This document shows positions 21,114 to 31,972 of a DNA stretch of 64,000 nucleotides, piece by piece. This DNA is from Skeletonema tropicum (lineage: Eukaryota > Bacillariophyta > Thalassiosirophyceae > Thalassiosirales > Thalassiosiraceae). Under the pieces are notes generated by a model. The model ran no database searches, was not told the DNA's origin, and worked only from the letters and a program-made list of their open reading frames with translations. The stretch lies in NCBI GenBank assembly GCA_037178625.1, contig CM074127.1, forward strand, positions 4,526,001 through 4,590,000, in the 5' to 3' direction. The translations under genes were made by a program, and so were the position numbers. Position 1 is the stretch's first letter. The number at the start of each line of letters is the position of its first letter.

Positions 21114-22169
21114 TTATGTTTTGTTCTTAATTGTTCCGCTTCCTTTTCTGCGCCAATTAGAAAGCATTACCAATAGCTCAAATAGGATACTAATTGTCCG
21201 AAGTGTTTCTTTTATGACCGGCATATTCTGCGAGTCGCCCCAATAAATCTTCGTGAACTTGCGCGAAGATTGCAAAAAGAAGTCAGACAGTTGAAGTAGA
21301 ATAGCCACATCATTGGTTCGCACAGCTGATCTCGAAAGCAAACAGGCCAGTGCAAGCCTGGATGATTGGCAAATGCGTGAGTTATTCCGTATCTCCTCCA
21401 TCGCGACCTCGTAGTGATTGCTTTTGGGAAGAAATGATTTCTTCTTTATGTTCCGTTTCCTCATATGAACATTGCTGATTGCAACGCCATCTTGCTCTTT
21501 GGATAGGCTCTCCTTTTCGCCTGAAAGAATACGATCTTGGACAGATGCCACAACTCGTTTCTGATCTATATTCAGCACTAGTTTGCATAGGGTATCGCAC
21601 AGCGTATTGCTTTCCCTTGGCACAAGCTCAAATGCAAATGTAGTAACAGAGCTACTTTCTCTTATGTGTTGTATCTTCTGAATTGCTTGCTTGTAGTATA
21701 ACTCCGTCTTTCTTGGATTAGAACGAGAGTTAAGTTGATCGATAACTGCTTTGCAATCTCCTCGAATGATCAACTCATGATGCTGTCCCAAAGCATCATC
21801 GTCACGAGACGCCAGGACTGTTGCAAGTTGATCTAAGCCCATCAGGAGACCTTCGTATTCAGCATCTGCAGAAGTTCGTGTATCGGATAGAGACTTTGCT
21901 CCAATGGCAAAAAGCCTCTCCTCCTTTGCACTATTTCCGTCATCATCCACATCACTTCGGAACAATGCTGCACTTGCAGAAGCTGTAGTACTACTGAATG
22001 ATGAAGCAGTTGTTTGGAATCCTGGAATTGGATCTCGAGGTGATGGCCGCCACGAGCCATCAAATTCCAAGACCAATGAGGAACAACACTGGCTGGCAAT
22101 GGCTGCGTAGATGCAGGCTATTAAGAGCACAAGCATCATCACAACATGAACGAACGATGAATGATGCAT
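21114..22169 (-). CDS. RNase H-like domain protein with signal peptide
   Basis: RNase H fold of the plant reverse-transcriptase-like (RVT_3) type. Acidic positions are visible: LVLEFDGSWRPS (first Asp), ADAEYEGLLMGLDQL (Glu), IIRGDCKAVIDQLN (Asp) and PRESNTLCDTLCKL (last Asp). ATG 22169 is preferred because it starts a signal-like sequence (VHVVMMLVLLIACIYAAIAS); another ATG is at 22226. The C-terminal third (from about residue 230) is unique: basic MRKRNIKKKSFLPK followed by helices. Length near 350 aa, without frame break. A secreted or plastid-routed RNase H-like protein would be unusual; activity is inferred from the acidic set only. Head-to-head with the esterase gene. Confidence 0.7.
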   Translation of the reverse strand: MHHSSFVHVVMMLVLLIACIYAAIASQCCSSLVLEFDGSWRPSPRDPIPGFQTTASSFSSTTASASAALFRSDVDDDGNSAKEERLFAIGAKSLSDTRTSADAEYEGLLMGLDQLATVLASRDDDALGQHHELIIRGDCKAVIDQLNSRSNPRKTELYYKQAIQKIQHIRESSSVTTFAFELVPRESNTLCDTLCKLVLNIDQKRVVASVQDRILSGEKESLSKEQDGVAISNVHMRKRNIKKKSFLPKSNHYEVAMEEIRNNSRICQSSRLALACLLSRSAVRTNDVAILLQLSDFFLQSSRKFTKIYWGDSQNMPVIKETLRTISILFELLVMLSNWRRKGSGTIKNKT

Positions 22170-22435
22170 CGATGATCGATGTGAAGGTTTGATGTTGTGA
22201 TGTTGTGATGGCAAAATAAGACACATGTCTCGACATCTTCACAGCAAGGATTCGAAAAACAGTGTCAAGTGTGTCAACCAGCAATGCACAGCCACAGCAT
22301 CATCCCATGGCAACGGAACGGCAACGGCAAGCGGCAAACAACCGCTTCGTAGTAAGCAGGAATCAGGCGGTGTGAAACAGCAATCAATCAGGAGGGTGGC
22401 CGTGGCAGCGAAGAACAATCATCAGTTCTGCGGAA

Positions 22436-23631
22436 ATGTCAAACCAGAATGCTAGATATCTGATGTGTAGCATGATGCACTTGATAGTAGAAGTATCTTT
22501 GTTCTGCGTCCTCATTATTTGGAGCTCAGAGGCGTACGCATATACTGACACAAGGCCATTATTACCGCCCTTCCCAAATGGAGTATGCAGTGGGAACGTC
22601 ATCACTTTACCTCAGGATGAGTTGTATTCAACAAAGAGCTCTCCTTTCAATCTCTTTTCTTCAATTGAAAACATCATGCTACCTCCAAGAGATGTAAAAG
22701 TTTGGTTGCCTGCCGAATATCACAAACCTGAATTTCGAACGCATCAATTCCCAGTTTTATACTGCCACGATGGTCAAAATGCAATGCAAGATTCAGATAG
22801 TTGGACTGGCAGCTCATGGCGTCTTGTAGGTGCATTGACTCGAATGTATGAACGTGACATGCTGCGGATAAAAGCACCTCCGATTGTGGTCCTAGTACCC
22901 TGTGGCGAAGGTGACTTTGCACCTGGAATCTCAAGAAGGCATTCGGAGTATGGAGATTTGCCACATCCAGTATCTCAAGCTCATGGTGAATGGATGGCGT
23001 TTAAGCTGCATCCTTACATCATGAATAGATTTCGAGTAAAAGAGGGACCTGAACATTGCGCAGCATTGGGTAGTAGCTTGGGAGGTCAAGCCTCACTGCA
23101 ACTGATCTTGAGATATCCAAAGATATTTGGTGCAGCTGCTTGCTTGAGCCCTTGTTTCCAAGCTGGCACAATCGCAGCCTGTAGTATCAAAGTGCATGTC
23201 TCCTTTGGAAAGAGACGACTTGCGATCGAAAACAATCTACATAGATAATGGAGGGGATGTAGATGATACTCGCGTCCCATGTCATTGATGTCATGGATCA
23301 CTTTACAATGAATGATAGATGGTGGAATCCTGGGTAAGTAGATGAATGATGGTGTGATGTACACATGATGATGTGTCAACTTTTAGGTAATGTGCTAATC
23401 ATATCGATCGCGCCGTTTTCTTTCCACAGATACTGGTGGTTGGATACCTCATTGCAGCCAATGATAGACGCAGTGAGATTTGCGTTAGATCAAGCTGGTA
23501 TCAAATATGGATACGAACGGTTCCCCGGTGGTCGTCATAATGAGCGTGCTTGGGCACAGAGAATCCATCGGCCATTGCTATACTTGTATGGGAAAGAAGA
23601 CGAGAATGAGAGGGTGGACTTTTTTAATTAA
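22436..23631 (+). CDS. Secreted alpha/beta-hydrolase esterase (esterase D / enterochelin-esterase type)
   Basis: Putative serine esterase. ATG 22436; a signal peptide lies in MMHLIVEVSLFCVLIIWSS. The hydrolase core has VKVWLPAEYHKPEF, FPVLYCHDGQNAM, the nucleophile elbow ALGSSLGGQAS (Ser in GxSxG) and a late His in FPGGRHNERAW, with YWWLDTSLQPMIDAVRFAL between. Intron 23334-23429 (96 bp, GTAAGT donor). The frame must shift near 23200 and 23275 to keep similarity (TIYIDNGGDVDDTRVP, then DVMDHFTMNDRWWNPG). About 390 residues. Substrate unknown. Confidence 0.78.
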
Positions 23632-23786
23632 AATGTAACGCTACATATATGAAGCCATTCATATCAATGACTTTGATCTTTTGCGGTAACCGCTATCATC
23701 ATTGATCACAAGCAGTTTATCCTGGATTCGATGCTCAACATTAATTTGCGATCTGCTCTGTCATAATAAGTATCTCTCTCTCTCTC

Positions 23787-24540
23787 TTAATAATACCTCG
23801 CACTACTATTCCTCTTGGACAAAATCCACCAAACATTTAAAACCTGTCCAAACGTCACAATCACAACCGTGGCAATCTCCAATATATTCCACCAAACCAC
23901 CTTGGTAAACGTCTGCTCATGCAACTCCCTATGCACCATTTCACGCTGCTTCATAAAACTCATATGATCCACCAACACTTGAAAATTCTCATTGAGATGT
24001 TGTGTCAATTCCGTCAATCGATTAGCTGTCCCGGCAGCATTGGGGGTATTTCCATCATTGACCAATTCCGCTGGTATTCCTGGAATCTCTGGGACTTTTT
24101 TAACACGGACAGGCAAATCCAATGGTTCGTGTGACACGTTGCCTCGTGGGGATGGCGTCTTGGTTAGTTCCCGGGTGTGGGAAACCATTTTCGAGGCAGA
24201 GCCAGTGTTTTCCCTGTCCTTTGGTGGAGAAGTACCCCTCGGAGGCACCCTTGGGTGATTCCCAGACTAATTTTTCGTTGGTGTTGTAGAGAGCGATGCG
24301 GATGGGGTCGTAGGAGTATTTGGTGTCGAGTGCGTCGAAGCTGCCGCTGATGATGTGAGGTGAGTCTTCTGGGATGATTATTGAGAGGCATTCTTCTGAG
24401 CCGTAGGGGATGGTGTGTGAGTAGGATCCCTCGGCGTTCACAGTTGTGGTGGTGGTGAGACAGATGAAGAGCAGTGCTTTTATCACTGCGAAGATTAGCA
24501 TGCCGCTGCTGCTGCCAGATGATGTCGCTCTTGGGATCAT
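23787..24540 (-). CDS. p24 / emp24-gp25L-GOLD cargo receptor (TMED family)
   Basis: p24 proteins cycle between ER and Golgi and help load COPI/COPII vesicles. ATG 24540: a signal peptide (GMLIFAVIKALLFICL), a GOLD domain (GSEECLSIIIPEDSPHIISG, KLVWESPKGASEGYFSTKG), a coiled-coil region (RLTELTQHLNENFQVLVDH) and one C-terminal span (VWWNILEIATVVIVTFGQVL), with a short tail NSSARYY. The tail lacks the usual FF and KK retrieval signals. One inserted base near 24190 divides the frame between the GOLD domain and LTKTPSPRGNVSHEP. About 250 aa, slightly longer than usual because of a Pro-rich linker. Confidence 0.85.
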
Positions 24541-24939
24541 TTTTTTACTCTATTGTGTATTGTATTATTTCAGTAGGAGGTTCTTATTATTCCGTCAGGA
24601 TCATTGCCCCTCTAGGAAAAGATCGCCATGGTCGTTTTATTTTGTCAGGTTGAAACAAGATAGAGGCTGATGAAAGACACGTGTTGTTACGTGTTACGTG
24701 TTACGTTACGTGTTACAGTGTTACAGTGTTACGTGTTACAAGGTTTACTTTTTGTTACCATTGTAACTCTCTTCCGACCACTCGACACAAAATCTGATCA
24801 CTGCCATATCATGATGCAATACGCCGGCCCTTGCTTACGCCGATACGCCTGCCAATCAACAACTTTTGTCTCCATAGCGTAGAACCTCATTGCATAAAGC
24901 AGTCCTGATAGCACGCCCGACGACGATACTGATTTAAAA
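24541..24939. promoter_or_regulatory. Divergent promoter region between p24 and DCP2
   Basis: Contains the ACGTG array (24675-24745) and no gene. The array is about 200-265 bp upstream of the DCP2 start and 135-205 bp upstream of the p24 start. Confidence 0.5.
24675..24745. promoter_or_regulatory. Tandem ACGTG/GTTACGTGTTAC array
   Basis: Units of GTTACGTGTTAC and GTTACAGTGTTACA recur over about 70 bp. The core ACGTG, the binding core for many bZIP and bHLH factors, occurs at least five times. Could be a strong regulatory cluster or a simple minisatellite. Confidence 0.6.
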
Positions 24940-26862
24940 ATGACCAACAACAATAACAACTACGACAAACAAGCCTTCGAAGAGGCCTTCGACGAGGTCC
25001 ACATGAAATTCATCCTCAACCTCCCCGACGATGAACTAGCCTCCTCCATCCGCATCTTCTTCCAACTCGAACAGGCCTGGTGGTTCTACGACGATTTCAT
25101 CTGCGATGCCAACACCGACACGGCTAAAAAGTTACCGCGATTCAAACACATGAAACCATTTTCACTGGCCATGTTCAACTTTTCTCCGCTGCTGCAGCCC
25201 ATGTTGTCCGAGTTTGATACGATGTATGCGGAATTTTCAAAGTACAAACGATCCATTTCGACATATGGGACGATATTATTGAATGCGGAGGGGACGAAGA
25301 TTGCACTGTGTCGGAATTGGAAGGGGAAGAGTTGGACACTGCCGGGGGGGAAGGTCAATCAGAATGAAAGTGGGAAGGATGCCGCGGCTAGAGAGACGTA
25401 TGAAGAGACTGGATTTGATCCGGGGTCGGAGAAGGGTGTGTGTTTGGAATGGAAGGAGAGGCGTGAGCGTGGAGAGATTGTAGAGGAATTGCAACAATTT
25501 CAGAATGATAACAATGATTTTTTCTCGTCGGAGTTGCTACTGCCGTGGCAATCACTGCAAGATGGAGATAAATTGGTCTACACCGAAAAAGACACCAACA
25601 AACGTCGCACATGCTACGTCTGTCGAGGAGTACCAGAGAATTTCCCATTTGAGCCAGTCGCTCGCAAAGAAGTGGCAGAGGTGGCATGGCATGACTTTAA
25701 CGCGTTGCCCAAAAATCATTATGGATTGCTGCCCTTTATTGGACAGTTGAAACGATGGATTAAGCGAGATAATAAGAAGAGGGGTATTAAGAATAGGCAG
25801 GAGTCGAGGGCTGGTAGTCGATCGAAGAATAATCAAACTCCGTCGAAACAATCTAATAATGAGACGTCATCTCCAGTACGGAAGAGTTCCAATCCCAGAC
25901 AAGGTGGATCAACTGGCAAACAACGAGATCGATCACGCGGCAAAAACTCTCGTTCAGGTTCTCGTGGCAGAGAAGTTCAAGAGGGCAACAAATTAATCGA
26001 ATCAGGCCTTGCCAGTCCTGGAGAAACAGATCGATGGACGGAAGAAGACATGTTTGCAACAAATGAAAAAATACTTGGTAAGAAGTATACCTATGATGGT
26101 AACCCGCATGACTTTGCCGAGAAGGGCTTTAGTGTCGAGAAGGGAGGAGGACGAGTTGATCCACATCACTTTCGTGTTGTTGGCGGGGGCTTTATGAATT
26201 CAACTGATGGTGCAAATCTCTCTGCTCCTCCGAATGCCTCGGCGATGCAACCTCTTGTGAATCGATCGCGTTCTCAATCCGGCGCGAGTAAATACAGTGC
26301 AGGAGACGCTGCCAATGCAACTGATGATGAAGATGATGATGATTTGGAATTCACTCCGTTCTTTTCAGATGATGGGAAGGCTCCTTGGGAAGATGGTGGT
26401 GCAGCAATGTCTATATTGCCACCGTTTGAAGATGACAGGCAAGGTCGTGATAATACTAACTCGTTGACACCACCCCCAGTACAATCAGCGAATACAACAC
26501 ATAGCAACTCAAAAGGATTGGCACTTCTGACCAGATTGCGGCAGGGAGGGACCGCCGCATCCAGTGATGAAACTGCTGACAAAAACTTAAAAGCGAATGC
26601 TGAAGGAAAGGCTACTGTCAAAACAAAGAAAGGACGCAAGAAAGCAGACGTCAGTGAAGATGATTGGTTCCTCACAGATAAAGAGATCACTGCCAAAAGT
26701 CAGAAAGAAAAACTCAAATCATCGACGATGGATGACGGAGAAAATGAACACATGCTATGGATGAAACAGTGGGTACAACACCTACCTCAAAGTCCGCCTA
26801 CAAAAGAATTTGGCACTTTCAAATTTGATGTTAATGCAATCATGAAAGCTATGGTTGTATAA
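24940..26862 (+). CDS. DCP2: mRNA-decapping enzyme DCP2
   Basis: Removes the m7G cap from mRNA in P-bodies. ATG 24940, 640 aa, one uninterrupted exon. The N-terminal regulatory domain shows DDELASSIRIFFQLEQAWWF and YDDFICD, which contacts DCP1. The Nudix domain follows with YGTILLNAEGTKIALCRNW and the box GGKVNQNESGKDAAARETYE continuing ETGFD (about residues 135-158), containing the catalytic Glu set. Box B is ARKEVAEVAWHDF. The rest is low-complexity (Ser, Asn, Arg, Asp runs), expected of the disordered DCP2 tail, and ends with a conserved-looking FGTFKFDVNAIMKAM peptide. No frameshift over 1.9 kb, a useful contrast with neighbours. Confidence 0.95.
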   Translation: MTNNNNNYDKQAFEEAFDEVHMKFILNLPDDELASSIRIFFQLEQAWWFYDDFICDANTDTAKKLPRFKHMKPFSLAMFNFSPLLQPMLSEFDTMYAEFSKYKRSISTYGTILLNAEGTKIALCRNWKGKSWTLPGGKVNQNESGKDAAARETYEETGFDPGSEKGVCLEWKERRERGEIVEELQQFQNDNNDFFSSELLLPWQSLQDGDKLVYTEKDTNKRRTCYVCRGVPENFPFEPVARKEVAEVAWHDFNALPKNHYGLLPFIGQLKRWIKRDNKKRGIKNRQESRAGSRSKNNQTPSKQSNNETSSPVRKSSNPRQGGSTGKQRDRSRGKNSRSGSRGREVQEGNKLIESGLASPGETDRWTEEDMFATNEKILGKKYTYDGNPHDFAEKGFSVEKGGGRVDPHHFRVVGGGFMNSTDGANLSAPPNASAMQPLVNRSRSQSGASKYSAGDAANATDDEDDDDLEFTPFFSDDGKAPWEDGGAAMSILPPFEDDRQGRDNTNSLTPPPVQSANTTHSNSKGLALLTRLRQGGTAASSDETADKNLKANAEGKATVKTKKGRKKADVSEDDWFLTDKEITAKSQKEKLKSSTMDDGENEHMLWMKQWVQHLPQSPPTKEFGTFKFDVNAIMKAMVV

Positions 26863-29175
26863 AGTAAACTAAAAAAAGATTAACATCCAAAGAGTTAAAG
26901 ATTAGGAACGTTGTAATTAATACCAATTGTTATAGATATACCAAAGCTGCGCATCGGGTTGACAATTTGTAGTAGCGATGCCAATATTACAAACCAAAAA
27001 GAAGTATTCACCCAATGCGACAATACAAGCAAGACGCATCATCGTCAAAGAAGAACCGATAAGGTCCAAAACTAAAAGACTAAACCCAACCAATAAAAAA
27101 AAAACGTTAAAACAGCGAAGACATTTGGCGTGCGTAGAAGCGATGCTACAGTGTCATAGCTAAAACGAGAGGTCAAGTGTGAGCTGAACCTGAACAGAAG
27201 AAACACATTCTACCAAATCGGGTCAATCGTCGTCAATACGCGCATAAGCCGCTTGTAGTGGCCCATTAAATTCTGCGGTAATACTATGCAAGCACATTAG
27301 CACTGCTCAGATGGTTGTCGTTCGTAAAAGCGATGCTACAGTGTTGTAGCTGATATGAGAGGTCCAGGTCAGGCTGGCCGGGCGGCAGCACCACAATGAA
27401 CCAAATCGTATCAATCGTCGTCAATACGCGCAAGAGCCGCTTGTAGTGGCCCGTTATAGTCGTTGACAATACTATGCAAGCACATTAGCACTGCGCAGAC
27501 GCTTGGCGTACGTAGAAACGATGCTACAGTGTCGTAGCTGATATGAGAGGTCCAGGTCAGGCTGGCCGGCAGCACCACAATGAACCAAATCGTATCAATC
27601 GTCGTCAATACGCGCATGAGCCGCTTGTAGTGGCCTGTTATAGTCGGTGGCGATACTAGGCAAGCACATTAGCACTTCACAGACAACCAGCGTACGTAGA
27701 AGCGATGCTACAGTGTCGTAGCTGATATGAGAGGTCCAGGTCAGGCTGGCCGGCAGCACCACAATGAACCAAATCGTATCAATCGTCGTCAATACGCGCA
27801 TGAGCCGCTTGTAGGGGCCCATTATAGTCGGTGGTGATACTATGCAAGCACATTAGTACTGCGCAGACGCTTGGCGTACGTAGAAGCGATGCTACAGTGT
27901 CGTAGCTGACATGAGAGGTCCAGGTCAGGCTGGCAGGCAGCACCACAATGAACCAAATCGTATCAATCGTCGTCAATACGCGCATGAGCTGCTTGTAGTG
28001 GGCCATCATAGTCGGTGGCGATACTATGCAAGCACATTAGCACTGCGCAGACGCTTGGCGTACGTAGAAGCGATGCTACAGTGTCGTAGCTGATATAGAG
28101 GTCCAGGTCAGGCTGGCCGGCAGCACCACAATGAACCAAATCGTATCAATCATCGTCAATACGCGCATGAGCCGCTTGTAGGGGCCCATTATCGTCGGTG
28201 GCGATGCTATGCAAGCGCATTAGCACTGCGCAGACGCTTGGCGTACGTAGAAGCGATGCTACAGTGTCGTAGCTGATATGAGAGGTCCAGGTCAGGCTGG
28301 CCGGCAGCACCACAATGAACCAAATCGTATCAATCGTCGTCAATACGCGCATGAGCCGCTTGTAGTGGGCCATCATAGTCGGTGGCGATGCTATGTAAGC
28401 ACATTAGCACTGCGCAGACGCTTGGCGTACGTAGAAGCGATGCTACAGTGTCGTAGCTGATATGAGAGGTCCAGGTCAGGCTGGCAGGCAGCACCACAAT
28501 GAACCAAATCGTATCAATCGTCGTCAATACACGCATGAGCCGCTTGTAGTGGGCCATCATAGTCGGTGGCGATGCTATGTAAGCACATTAGCACTGCGCA
28601 GACGCTTGGCGTACGTAGAAGCGATGCTACAGTGTCGTAGCTGATATGAGAGGTCCAGGTCAGGCTGGCCGGCAGCACCACAATGAACCAAATCGTATCA
28701 ATCGTCGTCAATACACGCATGAGCCGCTTGTAGTGGCCCATTATAGTCGGTGGCGATACTATGCAAGCGCATTAGCACTGCGCAGACGCTTGGCGTACGT
28801 AGAAGCGATGCTACAGTGTCGTAGCTGATATGAGAGGTCCAGGTCAGGCTGGCCGGCAGCACCACAATGAACCAAATCGTGTCAACCGTCGTCAATACGC
28901 GCATGAGCCGCTTGTAGGGGCCCATCATTTTCGGTGGCGATACTATGCAAGCACATTAGCACTGCGCAGACGCTTGGCGAGCGTTGTTGCGGAAGCTTGA
29001 AAAAAGTCTACCTGGATACTGTGGTGGGTTAGGAGGTAGTCGTGGTTGCTTAATTAGATCGTCTTCTTCAGTTAAAAACCTTCTTGGTGATATTACTTGA
29101 TTTCAGTACAAATTATTTGTTATCTATACATGTGTAGTTTATTACAGATTCCTGAATCTTATCTCTCACAAGAGT
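26863..29175. other. Gene-free region filled by satellite DNA
   Basis: 3' flank of DCP2, then the 184-bp satellite (27115-28985), then about 190 bp before the sulfotransferase 3' end. Open frames of 60-76 codons on both strands recur with the satellite period and are by-products of it. Confidence 0.6.
27115..28985. repeat. 184-bp tandem satellite, about ten copies
   Basis: The landmark ACCAAATCGTATCAATCGTC recurs at about 27399, 27583, 27767, 27951, 28134, 28318, 28502, 28686 and 28870, a period of 183-184 bp. Each unit also has GAGGTCCAGGTCAGGCTGGC and CACTGCGCAGACGCTTGGCG. Inner units are about 97 % alike by eye; the first two (from about 27115) are diverged and part-deleted, as at a decaying array edge. 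Because 184 is not a multiple of three, the units do not form a continuous protein. Confidence 0.95.
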
Positions 29176-30274
29176 CTAGACAGATACACTGGGCTCTCCC
29201 TCGTCAACAACAGCTGCTTCACTGTTACCAATTTCGTTCTCAGTGCCCAAACACTTGTCACAGAAACCATAATAATCCACGTGATTGATCAAGTAATTCC
29301 TTGTCTTCTCAAGAAGATCAGGTCTTTTCCAAATGCACTCACTCTCCTTATCGCGAGGGTCATTCGTTTCTCTCCTCACATACTCTTCAGTTTCATACCG
29401 CCTGTCTTCAAGCCTCTCGCTCAAGTAGTCAAGATAACCACCAAATTGATTCTTGAAGTCGTAGCACTTCATATCAAAGTGCTTCTCAAGGGCATGATTA
29501 TACCTGTCATTCAGGTAAACAAAACACTTACGGACTGATGCGAAGTACTCTTCATCGGTAGCTGCATCACAGTGCAAATCTTGCTTGACGAATTTCCCAG
29601 ATTGGCTCCGCATAGTTACACTGAGACATGAGGTGATCAATCGGATCGCGACATGGGACGTGCATTTCCAATGGAATTTGGTGAAACTTGTCATCACCAA
29701 ATTTTTTAATCCCTATGTAATAGTGGAGTTGTGAAGAGAAAAGAAGGAAGTTAGCACACAATCATACACAACATCTCATGTCAGGGTGAGCCGCTGAAAC
29801 AAACCACGCTAATAACAACATCTTGGATACTTACACCAGTCATATCCGATCTCATTGCTCACCCAATCACAATCATCAAACCCAATTTCTTCCATCGTTG
29901 GCTCGAAGACCCGACTACGACCAACCGGCTCAGGGATGCCACCGTCGGCAACAATATTTGCTGCTTTCTCATTATCGTTGTAGGCATCGTAGCTATATCC
30001 CTTATGTCCACATACTCTCTCAAACTTATTGGCAGCTATACCATTAATGGACGTGCCTGCAGTCTTGGCTATATGGACGTGACCAAAAATCTTCTTGGCG
30101 TGACCGCCACAGTCATGGAGTTCACGGAGCGAGCGTAATTGTCGATGGAAAAAGTCAGAGGATTCAACTTGACCAATTTCACGCCCGAGTTCAAAGACGC
30201 CAACGCTGTAGATAGGCGGCGAAGAGAATGCCTGCGAGGATAATTCGCTTTGTTTCCGGCTTGCGCTGCATCAT
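29176..30274 (-). CDS. Sulfotransferase-like protein 1
   Basis: Probably a PAPS-dependent sulfotransferase of the secretory pathway. ATG 30274 gives MMQRKPETKRIILAGILFAA, a hydrophobic anchor. After a one-base correction near 30215 the frame runs VGVFELGREIGQVESSDFFH and then HVHIAKTAGTSINGIAANKF, which is the 5'-PSB loop that binds the phosphosulfate donor. Intron 29834-29713 (122 bp, GTAAGT donor) joins EIGYDW to WIKKFGDDKFHQIPLEMHVP and CRDPIDHLMSQCN, the region equivalent to the 3'-PSB loop. The C-terminal part (KCFVYLNDRYNHALEKHFD, RPDLLEKTRNYLINHVDYYG) is shared, as I recall, by a stramenopile family. No other break. Substrate unknown. Confidence 0.72.
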
Positions 30275-31379
30275 CGTGTTCTTTCTCTCTGGCTCTGGCG
30301 TGGCGCCGCTAATGTATTAGGAGTTATTGGACAATATGGTAGAGGCGATAAAGTAACAAATGTAGGAGAAGAGATACTTTTTACTGTTGCTTGTTCTTGT
30401 TGGACATGGACATTTTTATTCTTTTTATTCACGATCAGCGGGCATTGTGGTCATAGCTTTCGTGGAAAAGGGAAAAAGCGAAAGGAGCAATGCCTTCAAA
30501 TGCGACTTGCGAATCTTCTCGCTCGTTTGTATCCTCATAGAGACCTGCGAGCTGAGGCCCTCGGGAATCTCTCTACAGCACTGACAGGCCGGGATGCCAA
30601 AGCGGTCACTTACTTTAGTCACTATTATATCTGCAGTCATTGTTGGTGTTGGTCATCGGGCTTTGGAGGTTCGTTTCGTGAAAAGGGCAGAAGGAAAAAG
30701 GGCTCGACCTAGAGATGGCCCGATGAGGTCCAAATTTGACAGGTCGGATCAGACAGGTTATTGTTAGCATACATTAATTAGATAGCTTGTCCAATGAATT
30801 CTGTGGCTGATTCTTTGCAAGCAAACACCCACGAGGGAAAACAGCCTTTCAGACAGATCGATCGGTAAGATTGAATGAGGAGAGAAATACAAATAAGAGA
30901 GTCGTCTGCTGGCACATCTTATGGGACGAATGATAACACATTTAATGAATATCAAAATATTATGTTAAATTGAATGATGATGCAATCCGTCAAAAGAAGG
31001 AAGACTAGCACTCTTGTATAGGAGAGAAAAGCCTGGAAGGTACGTCAATGGTAAGCCTATTACTCCCTGACGAGAAGGAGATGATGTTTTTTAAGACAAA
31101 ACGAGTAGACCGAAGATGGCTGGATTGGCTTGTCGATGATGGATGGACGATCCGATACATCATGAGTAGTGGTAATGGATGGTGATCGGTTGAAGCGGAG
31201 AAGGCTTGTGCGAATCCCCAAGTGCCGAAGACGAAGGAGTGGTTTGAGATGTATTGACACGACATGGAAGGAGATCAGTGATAGTAAACGTCAGAGGCGA
31301 ACTCTAACATAGCCTCAAGGAGGCAGTTGATTTGAATGTCAGTTGCTGGTTTCCTCTATTTCTCAAGAGAGAATTGAGT

Positions 31380-31630
31380 ACTTATCCCCAACGCCGCGGA
31401 AAGGCCTCTGACATGTTGGGGGTGGGCCATTGATCCCCGAAGGGAAAAGGTTAGACTTCAGCGGTACCCCCAAGGTACGTGCCTGGGAACTTTGCCCGGT
31501 CCTTGCCCAAGGTCGGCTCCGAACCGATGCCTGCCACCTCCAGACGCCATCGTCTCTAGGAGTACCAGCCCGACGCTGGATTGAGAGTTGGGCGAAAGAA
31601 CATGCCATACAGCCTGGTTACTGCTGAGAT
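31380..31630. other. GC-rich, hairpin-rich stretch of unknown nature
   Basis: Contains stems CCCCAAC/GTTGGGG, CCTTG-CC-CAAGG, TCGG-CTCCGAA-CCGA and CCAGC-CCGAC-GCTGG within 250 bp, and is more GC-rich than its flanks. It is open for 65 codons on one strand and 81 on the other. I could not match it to SRP RNA, RNase P, telomerase RNA or spliceosomal RNAs. A structured RNA or an old transposon fragment are both possible. Confidence 0.3.
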
Positions 31631-31659
31631 CATCATTCCTCCACAGATAGTGGATTTTA

Positions 31660-31757
31660 TCCTCTCCCGAGTTACGAAGATTTTGCGTCTTTCCGGACGG
31701 GAAGTTATGCTCTTCCGAGAGTTACGAAGTTTATGAAGTCATTCCGGACGATGGTTG
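31660..31757 (+). repeat. Two imperfect ~50-bp direct repeats
   Basis: CGAGTTACGAAGATTTTGCG leading to TCTTTCCGGACG is followed by GAGAGTTACGAAGTTTATGA leading to CATTCCGGACG. Two copies only; function unknown. Confidence 0.6.
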
Positions 31758-31972
31758 TTGGTTATAGTGTGTGTTGCGAAGATGGAGATGGGTGGTAAAA
31801 GGTCGCGAAGGTAAAGACGGAAGGCAAGTCGGAAGTTGTGAAAGTAGAGAGAAAATAAAGTAGTGAGGATGAATAACCCCGATAGAGCTGATCAGACTCC
31901 ACCGGAGGGGGCGAACGAAAATACAACAAAGCACATTTATGAAAAAAGTGAAGCATGTATCATGCATATGAA

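Larger units (their letters stand above)
30275..31972. other. Long region without a convincing gene
   Basis: Several 60-85-codon frames exist on both strands but none has a domain, plausible start context and intron structure. Two local structures stand out: a GC-rich, hairpin-rich stretch at 31380-31630 and two imperfect copies of a ~50-bp repeat at 31660-31757. The rest is ordinary AT-rich DNA. Confidence 0.4.

Noticed and set aside
27284..28928. Serial 60-76-codon open frames on both strands
   Set aside because: They recur with the 184-bp satellite period and change frame each unit; by-products of the repeat.
31363..31627. Overlapping 65- and 81-codon frames on opposite strands
   Set aside because: High GC lowers stop frequency; no domain recognised on either strand. 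Recorded only as a structured GC island.
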